Positions 50,770 to 60,367 of a DNA stretch of 64,000 bases are shown piece after piece. Location of the stretch: the NCBI GenBank assembly GCA_016721195.1, contig JADKIO010000005.1, positions 1,155,619 through 1,219,618 of the forward strand, read 5' to 3'. The notes below the pieces were generated by a model. It saw only the letters and a list, made by a program, of their open reading frames with translations. It was not told the DNA's origin and made no database searches. A program made the translations under genes and the position numbers. The stretch's first letter is position 1. Every line of letters begins with the position of its first letter. Source of the stretch: Candidatus Geothrix skivensis. Its GTDB lineage: Bacteria; Acidobacteriota; Holophagae; Holophagales; Holophagaceae.

Positions 50770-51375
50770 TCAGCGCTCGCCCACCGGCACCGGGCCGCTG
50801 TCCCACAGGATGGTCGCCCAGAAATGCATGTCTCCGGGAGGCAACACCAGGGCCAGTCGGTCTTTTCGGGAGGCGTGGGGGGCGTAGACCGCCACGGCCA
50901 GCTCGCTGCAGTAGTAGCGGTCCGGCACATTGAGGCCCACCAGCCCGGTGAAGTCGTAGGGCCGTCCCACCAGGGACCGGGCCTTCTCAACGGCGGCCTT
51001 CTGCCGTTCGGGGGTGGTGGCCCACTGAGGCCGCAGGAGCATGAGCCGGTGGGCTTTCTTCATGAAGTCAGTCAGGGGGGTGGTGTGCAGGCCCTTGCCC
51101 TCGGCCTCGATGACCTGGCCCTTCTCGGGATCCAGCACGGCCACGTGGCTGAAGGGCGCGTCCGTGAGGGCGCTCACCAGGTGGTCCGTGGCATGGTAGC
51201 CGCGGATCACCAGCCAGTCCCCGGGCTGGCCCAGGCGCAGCACCTCCCGGAATGCCAGGGCCTCGCGCTCCACGCGGTTTGCCGGCGGATGCACCACGAG
51301 GGGGCTGGAGCACCCGCCCACGAGCAGGGCGAGCGTCAAGGGAAGCAGGAGGCGCGGCACGGGGCATTCTGCCAT
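50770..51375 (-). CDS. YiiX/YebB-like NlpC/P60-type lipoprotein cysteine hydrolase
   Basis: A 201-residue lipoprotein (lipobox LLVGGC, Cys22). The mature part follows the permuted papain-like (YiiX/YebB) pattern: GDWLVIRGYHATDHLVSALT, the catalytic His in APFSHVAVLD, and the catalytic Cys in DRYYCSELAVAVY. Relatives hydrolyse peptide or amide bonds, sometimes in cell-wall or lipid substrates; the precise activity is unknown. It converges on rpe and lies downstream of the GIY-YIG gene on the same strand. Confidence 0.8.
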   Translation of the reverse strand: MAECPVPRLLLPLTLALLVGGCSSPLVVHPPANRVEREALAFREVLRLGQPGDWLVIRGYHATDHLVSALTDAPFSHVAVLDPEKGQVIEAEGKGLHTTPLTDFMKKAHRLMLLRPQWATTPERQKAAVEKARSLVGRPYDFTGLVGLNVPDRYYCSELAVAVYAPHASRKDRLALVLPPGDMHFWATILWDSGPVPVGER

Positions 51376-51385
51376 GGCCCCTCCC

Positions 51386-51631
51386 TCAGCGGAGCCCCGC
51401 CAGGGCGGCCTTCCGGGCTCGGGGCAGGCGCTTGATGGCCCGCTCCCGCTGCAGGGCCGCCGGCTTCGAGGTGCAGGCCTCGCGATAGACCAGTTCCAGG
51501 GGTCCCCGGCCCCGGGTGTACTTGGCGCCCTTCCCTTCCTCGTGCACCTTCAGCCGGGCCACCACATCGAGGGCGATGCCGCAGTAGAGCGTGCCATCCG
51601 AGCAGCGCAGGAGGTAGACCCACCAGGTCAT
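51386..51631 (-). CDS. GIY-YIG nuclease-superfamily small protein (UPF0213-type)
   Basis: An 81-residue stand-alone GIY-YIG domain: YLLRCSDGTLYCGIALDV supplies the motif (YLL...YCG), followed by ARLKVHEEGKGAKYTRGRGPLELVY and the conserved RERAIKRL with the metal-binding region. The frame is open far upstream only because of frameshifts in the neighbouring gene; ATG 51631 gives the normal length and overlaps the SpoIID-gene stop by four bases. Function unknown; some members are DNA nucleases. Confidence 0.85.
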   Translation of the reverse strand: MTWWVYLLRCSDGTLYCGIALDVVARLKVHEEGKGAKYTRGRGPLELVYREACTSKPAALQRERAIKRLPRARKAALAGLR

Positions 51632-53088
51632 GGCTGACGCCAGGAAGGGGGAAAGGCCTCCGCCAGGATCTGCTCGGCGGTGGCCCCCTGCCCGGCCCGG
51701 AAGCGGGCCGTGGCCAGGCAGAGGCCCACGTTGTGGCCCCACCCGTGGCCACGAAGGCGCAGGGAGCCATCGGCCTGGAGTTCCCCTGCGCAGGCATTGC
51801 TGGGCCAGGTGGTCCACCCGAAGCGTCGGCCCGCCGCCAGGCGCAGGTCCTCCACCGCATAGGGACCGGACTCCCCCAGCCGAAGGCCCCGCTGGCCCGG
51901 TCTCAGGCCGGGCCGCAGGTCCCGCTTCAGCGCGGCCACCTGGGCGGCGCTGAGGGACCGTTCCCAACTGCCCCAGCGATCCCCTGGCACCCGGGCCGCA
52001 GCCCCGGTCTCGACCGGTCCATCCCCCCAGACCTCGCGGGGACCGAGCAGGTGGCCGCCGGCCGAGCCGAGAAGAAGGCCCAGCGCGCATCCAGGTCCAG
52101 CTCGGGGAGACCGCCGTGGCCCTGGCCGTGTCCGCCGAGGCCGTGCCCCGCACCACCGCGCAGTGGGTGAGCGGGCAGAGCGAACCGCCTTCGTGCTGCC
52201 GTGAATGGCCCTCCAGCCAGCGGCTCAGCACCGCGGCCAGGGCCCTGCGGGCTTCGAAGGGCGCGTCGGCGCCCAGTTCACCTTCCGTGGCGGCGGCGAT
52301 CCAGGCGCTCCTGGAGGCCGTCCAGGAGAGGCGCCACCCTGCGCTTCGGCGCTGACGCGCACCAGGCCCTGGAGGTCGCGCACGGGGAAGGGTTCGGCCA
52401 AGTGGACCCGCCCCGGAAGCGCCAGGTCCTCCGAGGCGGTGCGGCAGCCGCTGGCCGTTTACGGTGAGCGGGCCCCGCAGCCGCTCGGCGGGCCAGACCA
52501 CAGTGACGGGGTCTGCCGCTGTCAGGGCCTCCTTCACCCAGGTCTCGGGGGCTGCGCTGGCCCCGGCGGCGCGGGCAGGGGCTCGCGGCGCAGCCAGGCG
52601 CGGAGCCAGCGGTAGGCCCAGGCCTGCTCCCGCGTGGTGCCACCGGCCAGGGCGCGGTTCAGCCGGGCCTGCTGTGCGAACGTGGGCGCCGGTGGCCACG
52701 CCTGCGGAGGGCGGCGATGGGACTCGGCCCAGAGGCACCGGGCCTCCTCCTCCCAGCGGCCCAGGTCCAGGCCGGCCAGCCGCCGATGGGTCAGTTCGTG
52801 GCGCAGGACGGCGCCGAGATCGCGCCGCTTCAGCTGCTCCCAGGGACGCAGGTGCAGGACGTCGCCCACCCACTGGGCGCTGCGACCGGTCGGGGCACCG
52901 GTGGCCCGCGCGAAGGAACCGGCCTCGGTGTGCAGATGCACCCGCCAGGGAGCGGCCGGCCAGGCTCCATGGGCACGGGTCGCCGCCAGGGCTGCCCGGA
53001 GGGCCTCCTCGATGGGCACCTGGGCATCGAGGTCCCCCTCGAAGACCGGCGGCGTGAAGGGCGGCGCGGGTGCGACCAGGACGATCAT
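51628..53088 (-). pseudogene. HELTH metalloprotease-like plus SpoIID/LytB-domain protein, several frameshifts
   Basis: The N-terminal ~185 residues (52534-53088, ATG 53088) contain an HExxH zinc motif (LRHELTHRRLAG) with a downstream Glu-rich EEEARCLWAE, as in peptidase MA-type gluzincins. The central part survives as GELGADAPFEARRALAAVLSR and HEGGSLCPLTHCAV, typical SpoIID/LytB elements, and the last 120 residues (51628-51990) as LRLRGHGWGHNVGLC. These lie in different frames with breaks around 52.0, 52.1, 52.35 and 52.45 kb. SpoIID proteins cleave denuded glycan strands. It overlaps the PBP-like gene start-to-stop (ATGA), so it belongs to the alpha-2-macroglobulin cluster. Confidence 0.6.
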
Positions 53089-53890
53089 CCGGCCTTCAGC
53101 CCCAGGATTTCGCGGATGCGGGCCAGACCCTCCGCCTTGCCACGCCCCCGGGGCAGGTGCAGGACCACCAGGGTCGAGCCGCGGCCCCCGCCACCCAGGC
53201 GCTGGTGGCAGCGGGTTCCCCAGGCACAGGAGCGGTGCCGGTCTTGAACCACCAGCCCTCCTTGCCGAAGAGCTCCTTCACCTCGACCCAGCTGCCCGCC
53301 AGGAAGCGCTTCCCGAAGGTCACCACCTCGGACTGCTCCGGCTCCATCAGCCAGCGCAGGAAGGCATCGGGGCTGGTGCGCAGCAGGTCCCCATCGCCGA
53401 CCCAGGCCGCCGTCAGGGGCGGGAGGGCCTCACCCGGGGGCAGGCGGCGGCCCAGAAAGGGCATGAAGACCGCCTCCATCCGCACCCGGCCCGCCGCCTC
53501 GCCATAGTCGGTGCGCCAGGTGGCCTGGGCGTCGGCGATCCAGACCAGGAAGGCCAGGTTGCAGCTCTCCTGCAGCGCCCGACCCAGGTCCACGCGGCCG
53601 TGGCCCTCGCGGTTCCAGCAGACGAACGGGCCCACGCTGCCCTTGCACCTGAACTGCACACTCCGGCTGGCCCAATCCGAGCCTTCGAGGCGCAGCCACA
53701 CCAGCTTGGCGAGGCTGCCCATGGGGGCCTCTTTCCTGGCCTCGCCATAGGCGCGGACCTCGCCGTCCCCAAGGGTGATGGCGAATCCCTCCCCGGGCTT
53801 CAGGGCAGGTTCAGTGACGGCAGGGGCCGGCTGCGCCGCCAGCACCAGGGTGGCGAGGCAGCCCGCCAGCAGGAACCGAGGGTTCCACAT
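53085..53890 (-). pseudogene. Secreted PBP/beta-lactamase-like protein (probable DUF2300 type), one frameshift
   Basis: Signal peptide (MWNPRFLLAGCLATLVLAA) then a serine penicillin-recognising fold: SxxK as MGSLAKL, SxN as LQESCNLAF and KTG as WWFKTGTAP. The first ~235 residues are intact; near 53180-53200 the frame shifts, and the alternative frame continues sensibly (STLVVLHLPRGRGKAEGLAR) to a TGA overlapping the next gene's ATG. The DUF2300 proteins of E. coli-type yfa loci have a comparable secreted domain (from memory). A peptidoglycan transpeptidase, carboxypeptidase or pseudo-enzyme role is possible. Confidence 0.6.
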
Positions 53891-54729
53891 CGAAGGTCCC
53901 CAGGGTCACGGGCCCGGCACCAGGCAGGATGAGGCGCTCCCAGGTCCAGCGGCGCTCCTGGTCGGTGCCACCATCCAGCACGGCCTCCACCCTGATGCGG
54001 GCGGGCTTGCCACCCCGCCAGCCGCCCATCCACTTCAGCGTGTAGGTGCCGGGGGGCGGGGTGTCGTGGGTGTATTCGCCGGACCAGCGCAGCATGCCGC
54101 CGGAGGCCGTGCGGCGACCGCCCTCCGCCACGGCGCCATCGGGTTCCAGCACCTGGAGGCTGCCGCCGGTGTATTCGTCGTTGGCCTGGATGGAAACCAC
54201 CCGCAGGCGCGTCCGCGCCGTGGACACCCACCAGCTGCGCACCACCCGGAGGCCCGAGTCGGGCTCCAGGATCTCCAGTCGGTTCTCGCCGTTCTGGGCC
54301 TTCAGTTCCGTGTTCAGACTATGCCCCACCCGAAGGGACCAGGTGAGGGTCGCGCCGTTGAACCACACCTTCAGCGTGCGCGCCCGCCAGGCCTGGCGGG
54401 CGACTTCGGCCTCCCGCTCCAGCCGCGCCTGTCGCAGCTGCTCGGCGGTGCGGGTGTCCTCCCGCTGGGGTCGTAGCCGCCCTCGTCCTCGTAGTCGTCG
54501 TAATAGCGTCGCCCGGGCTCATCTTTTGGGGAGCCGGATCCTTCGGATCCACCAGCTTGATGCGCAGGTTCACGCTGCGGTCGCTGGACCAGCCGCCCAG
54601 GTCTGGCGCGACCTCCAGGCGCCAGAGCCCGAGGTCCGGCGCATAGGATGCCACCAGGGGCGGCTTGGCGGCCTTCTGCGCCACCAGGCCGGGGGTAGCC
54701 AGGAGCAGGGCCAGCAGCAGCGGTCTCAT
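53811..54729 (-). pseudogene. DUF2135-like (YfaP-type) secreted protein, two frameshifts
   Basis: Starts at ATG 54729, overlapping the alpha-2-macroglobulin stop by four bases, with a signal peptide (MRPLLLALLLATPGLVAQ). Segments in three frames join into one ~290-residue product: APDLGLWRLEVAPDLGGWSS, then RRYYDDYEDEGGYDPSG, then VWFNGATLTWSLRVGHSL and SLQVLEPDGAVAEGG-RRTASGGMLRWSGEYTHDTPPPGTYTL. The last blocks match the beta-sandwich pattern of DUF2135. Breaks lie near 54.52 and 54.45 kb. The annotated 3' end overlaps the PBP-like gene and may itself be shifted. Confidence 0.55.
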
Positions 54730-57700
54730 CGGGCACCTCCGTCCTGCACCTTGAGGTCGAGGCCATCACAGGTGACCCACTGCCCCTCGTTCGACATGAG
54801 GCTGAGCTTGGCCGGCCGCAGGCGGCTGCCCGCCATCCCAGCCCGCAGGTGGATCCGCACCGTGTGCGTGTTCCAGCTCCAGGCCCGGTGGAACAGGAAG
54901 GTCACCTTGTCCGCGTGCACTTCGATGCGGGGCTTGGTCCAAACCTCTGTGGAGCCCTCCTCCGTAAAGGCCTTGCCCTCCAGCACGAAGCCCTCCAGCT
55001 TCACGGTGGGGTTGAGGCCACCGGGAATGGGTACCTCCAGCATCACGTAGTCGGCGTCGCGGTCCGTGCGGAACTGCACCTGCATCCAGGCCTCCTCGCC
55101 GGCCTTCATGGTGCCGGTCCAGGGCTCGCGAACCCAGCCCTGGCGGGCATTCCCGGTCTGCTGCGGGGTCCTCAGCCGCCAGAGGTCCCGGGTCACGGAC
55201 AGGCGCAGGGCCGAGGATGCCTCGCCCTTTGGCACCCCCGCGGCACTGCCCGGCACCTGGTAGGCATAGGTCCACACCAGCAGCCCCTTGCCACTGGCCG
55301 TGACCGTCACGGGCTTCGGCTCAGCCATGGGGTAACTGCCGGGCCGCGGCTCCCGGGCGTTCCAGCGCCGGGTCTCGGGGCGCTCCTTGAACTCGAAGGA
55401 GGGGCCGCCCTGCACCGCCGCCTGGAGGGTCAGCGGCCCCCAGTCCAGCTTGCGCACCTTCATGAGGTAGGGCAGCAGGTCCACGATCTGGCCCGTGCTC
55501 CAGGTGGAATACCACCCGTAGCCGCGGAACTCCGAGGCCAGGAAGGTCTCGCCCTGGCGGATCAGGGGCGACTGGGGCCGGGCCAGGGCAGAGGGCCTGA
55601 GCGCCATCACGGTCGGGACGATGTCACCTGGAGTTGTAGCTCCACCAGGTCGCGGCGGCCCTCCCAGCGGGCCAGGCCGCCCTTCACCACGGCCCGCTGC
55701 TCCAGGCGCTCGGCCAGGGTCGTAGCCTTGGGATGCTTGGCCGCGGCGGCGGCCAGCGCGACCATGGCGTGGACGTGGGTGCCGGCCCACTTCCCGCCCA
55801 GCACCTTGTCGGCGGAGCTGTCGATGAGCCCGGCGATGGGCTCCCGGTCTGGGCCAGGGCCATGAGCAGGAAGGCGGCATCGCCTGCGGGATCGGGGCTC
55901 TTGGAGCCGACCACCCGGCCGCCCTGGTCCGCCTGCCGGGCCACCTGCTGGAACAGGTTCAGCGCGGCCATGCGGCCCCGGCGGTAGACGCCCTCATCCA
56001 CGGCGTAACCCAGGCGCTTCATGACGGCGAAGCTCTGGATGGCATAGCCCGTGGTGTGGGGGTTCGCCTCCATGCCGAAGTCGTTGGGCGCGTACCAGCC
56101 CCAGCCGCCGTTGGGCTGCTGGTAGCCGTACACCTTGAACACGCCATCGCGGATGTTCCGGTCCAGGTCCGTGAGCTTCTTCCAGTCCAGGTCGGGCATG
56201 GCGCCCTGCTTCACCAGGTCGGCCACCAGCAGGTTGGGCACGAAGCTGGACAGGGTCTGCTCCACGCAGCCGTAGGGGTAGCCGATGAGGTAGGGCAGCG
56301 AAGGCGCGGCCAGATGCTCCAGGTTGCCCACGGGCGTCAGCACCATCAGGGCGTCGCCCTTCGACGATGGCGGCACTGGCAGCGTGAAGGTCTGCGAGCC
56401 TCCGTCCAAAACAACTGAACCCGGAGAGGGAGGCGGGCACCAGCTGGTCCTGCACGGTGACCTTCTGTCGCTCGGCATCCTTGAGGCCACCGCCTTCCAC
56501 GCGGGCGGTGACGGTGAGGGGCCCCGTCTTGTCCGAGAACAGCGGCAGGGCGAAGCGGTACTCCCCCTGGTCCTGCAGGCTGAAGGTGCCTTCGGGCGCG
56601 CCGGCGAAGCGGCCGTTCTGGACCTCCAGCCTGATCTTCCCTTGAATGGGCTGGCCGGAGAGGTTGCGCACCAGGGCGATGGCCCGGGCCTCCTCCCCAC
56701 GCTCAGCGTACGAGGCAGGGTGAGCGCCACCTGCAGGGGTTTGGACGATGGCTTGGAGGCGCGGCCCACACCAACCTTCGTGTCCCCGGTGATGGCCATG
56801 GCTGTGGCCCGCCAGGCCGTGAGGTTGTCCGGCAGCACCAGGTCCACGCTGGCCCGGCCATCGCGGCCCGCGGCCACGAAGGGCGTCCAGTGGGCCGTGT
56901 CTTGAAGTTCTGGCGCACCTTGTCGTCGTCGTCAGCCTGGAAGTCGCCGCGCTTGGTCGGCTTGGGGCTCCACACCGGGCGCTGGCAGCGCAGCAGGTCG
57001 TGGAAGCTCCAGTCGGTGGAGCCTGAGCGCAGCACGCGGGGGCGGCGCATGGGGTGGAAGAAGCGCACGGGATCCGGGTGGAGTTCCTGGCTCAGCGCGT
57101 AGATGGCCTCGTCCACCACGCCCACGCTGAGGTCGGCGGCGGCGGGCTTCCCGGCTGCATCCGTGACCGCCACGGAGACCTTCATGGGCTGGCCGGGCTG
57201 GTAGCGCTCCTTGTCCGTGGTGACGGCCACGGACAGGCGGCGATCCCGCCTGGGCACGCGGATGGGCACTTCCACCAGCTGGCGGCGGCCCTCGGCCACG
57301 ATCTCGAAGACGGCCCAGACGTTGGGTTGCATGGCGGCGGTGATGGGGATGTCCACCAGGGCCGTGGTGCCCGGCACCCCGCGGCTCTGGCGCTGGCCCA
57401 GGCCCTCGTGCTCGAGGGCCCAGTGCAGGGTGAGCTTGGGGCGGGCAGCTGCACGAGGATGCGGGCGGTGTCACCGGGCTGGGACTCGGCCTGTCGGCGG
57501 CGGCGCGGGAGGTCGGGCACCGCGGGCAGTGGCGTGCCCTCGGCGGCCACGGTGATCTGGCGCTGGGCCACCACGGGCGGCCCTTGGGATCCTCTTCGCC
57601 TCGGCCACCAGCAGGAAGGCCCGCCTTCGGGGATGCTCAGCATGGCCTGGGGTCCTGGGCCGAGGCCACGGTCTCGCCGGGCTTCAGGGCATTGGGCCGC

Positions 57701-59429
57701 GACCACCAGTAGGTGCTGTCCTTCAGGGCCACGATGCGGGCGACCCCGCAGGGCGATGGCGATGCCCCGGCACCTGCCGTCCAGATCGAGGGCCCGCGCC
57801 GTCACCTGGAAGGGCTTGCCCGGCAGGGGGCCACCTGGGTCCGCGGCGATCATCAGCACCAGGTCACCGGCGGCGGCGCGCACCTGGCCTGGCCGCTGTT
57901 GCGCTGGCCGCGGCGTCCGCGACCTTCACCACCATGCGCCAGAGGCCGTCGCTGTCGGCCTTGAGTGGGCAGGTCGGGCTGTCCTCTCGGCATCGAGCTC
58001 GAGCTGCCCGCTTCATCAGCTCCGGCGAGGCCCGAGTCCTCGTCGTCCCCAGATCCACTCGGATTTGGGTGGCACCACCTTTGTAGAGGAACCAGTCCGC
58101 CTTTGGCTCTCCGCACGGCGGCGCCGTAGAAGCATCGGGTTGGCGTGGAAGTTGAGCGCATCGCCCAGGCCCACCTTGGTCTTCTCGGTGACCACTTCGA
58201 AGGCGGGCTTCACGAACTGCTCCACCTGAACTGGCCTGACCGGCCCCGGGGCCCTGGAAGACGATGCGGTAGAGCCCCAGGGGCCCGCGCCCGGCAGGGT
58301 GAACTGCCGGCGTAGGTGCCCGTCTCCGCGTTCATGAGCTTCGCCTGGACTCGGTGACCTTGGTGTCCTCGATCCAGCACAAGGAAGGCCAGGGTTCGAC
58401 GCCGCCCACCACGCGGTTCTCGCCCTCCTCGACCCGACGTAGGACTGGCCTTTGGCGAAGACTTCCTGACCGGGACGGTAGAGGGGCCACGCGGTGAAGG
58501 CATAAAGGCGTTGGCGCACGGAGGCCGCACTCGCCCTTCGCTGGCGAGAGGATGGCCAGGCTGGCGCCGTGCTGCGGGCCAGCACCACCCGGCGCACGCC
58601 GGGTGACCATGGCTTTCGGCCCGACCCGCGGTGTCGAAGGCGAGGATTGCAGCTTCGGTCCCTCCATGAGCTGGACGACGGCGCCCGGCTGCCGGCGCCA
58701 TCCTGGCATCCACTGCCTGATGCGGAGCTTCGCGCCGTCCTGTTCCGCGAGCAGGGCGAGGTCCGTACCATCCAGGGGACGCAGGCCGCATCACTGCCGC
58801 GCAGCACTCCACCAGTACAGGCCCGCGGACTGGGCGGGCAGCTCCACGCGGCTGAGGTAGCCCCGTCGCCGGATTCGTCGTCCCCACGACCCTTCTTGCG
58901 CCGGTGATGTCCTCGCTCACCTTCGGCACGAGCTCGGTCACGAAGGTGAGCCCTGCCTGGCCTTCCAGGGGCAGGGCCGAGCCTCGCGCAATTTCCGCGC
59001 GGGGCTGGTCTGGCGGGTGGTAAGGCGATCCGTCTGGCTTGGCGGCATCCCGTAGCACCTGGGTCGCGGTGCGATGCACGGTGACAAAGGCGCGGCGAAC
59101 GCCCCAGAGCACCGCCTCGCGCAGCACGTCGAGGATCCTGCATGCCACGCCCCCTTCGGTTACGGCCAAAAGGCGCTCCAGCAGCAATCTTCTTCAGGAA
59201 GGCGTCCGGATCCTCCACGCGGTAGATGCGGATGCGGGCCTGGGCGGGGATGGGCCTGCGGCTTCCAGCTGGCCTGGCTTGCCCGGCAGGGTGGGCCGCA
59301 GGGTGGCAAAGGCGTCGGTCCAGCCTTCGCGCCAGGGGCGGGCGGCCGCGCGCTTTCTGGGCGGTGCCCAGGGTGGGGCAGCAGCAGCACACGGGAGCAG
59401 CAGGTGAGGGCGGATCGGAACCGAAGCAT
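54726..59429 (-). pseudogene. Bacterial alpha-2-macroglobulin with thioester motif, many frameshifts
   Basis: A ~4.7 kb region equal to a ~1,565-residue bacterial alpha-2-macroglobulin, the family's usual size. ATG 59429 with a signal-like start (MLRFRSALTCCSRVLLL) lies one base after the DUF1175 stop. Frame pieces in order: IRIYRVEDPDAFLKKIA, AFTAWPLYRPGQEVFAKG, VEQFVKPAFEVVTEKTKVGLGD, a MG-domain block with VGVVDEAIYALSQELHPDP, then YPYGCVEQTLSSFVPNLL with the CxEQ thioester (56256-56271), NGGWGWY, and a long intact C-terminal receptor-like part (54726 to ~55600). Such periplasmic proteins trap proteases that breach the outer membrane. Confidence 0.8.
56256..56271 (-). other. Codons of the CxEQ thioester motif
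   Basis: Minus-strand codons read Gly-Cys-Val-Glu-Gln inside YPYGCVEQ. A Cys-Gln thioester at this site covalently captures attacking proteases in thioester-bearing alpha-2-macroglobulins. Confidence 0.8.
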
Positions 59430-59430
59430 G

Positions 59431-60059
59431 TCAGGACCTTGCTGAAGCGTCGGAGGCTTCGCCCGCCAGCAGTCGCCAGCGGTAGAGGCCCAGGAAGGCG
59501 GGTTCTCGGGCAGGGACGGAAGTCGGGTTCAGGGTGGGCAGCAGGTCGTCGAGACGCACGCGCCGCACTCCGCCAGGCTGGCGGAAGTTGCCGCCGCCTT
59601 TCGGACCTGTGTGATAGATCGTTACGGGCGCGCCGTCCACGTCGGACCGCACGAAGGCCATGGCGTGCTCGGGCTGGGCGTGGCCCCGCCCTCCTGGGCG
59701 AAGATCAGGTCGCCGGGCCGCGCCTGTTGGCGGTCCCGGCCCGCGGGATCGCAGGCCAGGCGGCGGAGATACAGGCCCCGGGCGGCTGGCCAGCCATCGG
59801 GGTCGGAAAGCCGGCTCGCCATCCCTGGGCGAAGGCAGGGGAGGGATCCTGCCCGCGCCTGAATGGTGAAGGCCACCCGCTGCCGCCAGGTGGCTGTGTG
59901 GCCTGCCAGGGCCTCGCGGAAGGCGAGGCGCAGCAGGCCCGCACAGTCCCTCCGCGGCTGCCAGGCGGGCTGGGCCTCCAGCTGCCTGCTCCAGCATTGC
60001 CACAAACCACCCGCGGAAGGTCTCGCGATCACCCTCCTCCTCAGCTCGGCCGGGGTCAT
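59431..60059 (-). pseudogene. DUF1175 (YfaT-type) protein of the alpha-2-macroglobulin cluster, frameshifted
   Basis: About 205 residues in several frames. Recognisable blocks: ATG 60059 with MTPAELRRRV, AQPAWQPRRDCAGLLRLAFR with a Cys-containing NlpC/P60-like motif, RPGDLIFAQEGG, YHTGPKGGGNFRQPGGVRRV and PAFLGLYRWRLL. This is the pattern of DUF1175, which resembles an NlpC/P60 cysteine hydrolase and is found next to alpha-2-macroglobulin genes in enterobacteria and pseudomonads. The stop lies one base before the alpha-2-macroglobulin ATG. Confidence 0.6.
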
Positions 60060-60078
60060 GCCCGTGGTGGCAACAGGG

Positions 60079-60367
60079 TCAGGGCGTGGCGAAGCCCGGC
60101 CAGGCACCTACCTGGAGCTGCAGGGGGTGGTCAACGCGGGCGGTGTAGAAGCCTGTGGGGTTACCGGACCAGCTGGGAGCCCTGCTGAGGGTCAGCCGCC
60201 AGCCTGGGCGCACCACCTGAAGCAGGCTCCGGCTTCCATCACGCGGACGCGGGTCACCGGATTGCGCGGGTGGGCCTCGACGGTCACCTGATGGCGGATG
60301 GGCACCAGGCCCATGCCGACCAAGAGCACGCCGCACCGGCCGCTACCAGGGCGGGGACAGCCTTCAT
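60079..60367 (-). pseudogene. Small membrane-anchored protein of the alpha-2-macroglobulin cluster, frameshifted
   Basis: About 95 residues. ATG 60367 gives [11 protein letters not shown], continuing in another frame as [28 protein letters not shown], i.e. one membrane anchor and a short beta-rich domain ending in FYTARVDHPLQLQVGAWPGF. No family recognised. It overlaps the end of the upstream gene and lies just before the DUF1175 gene. Confidence 0.35.
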
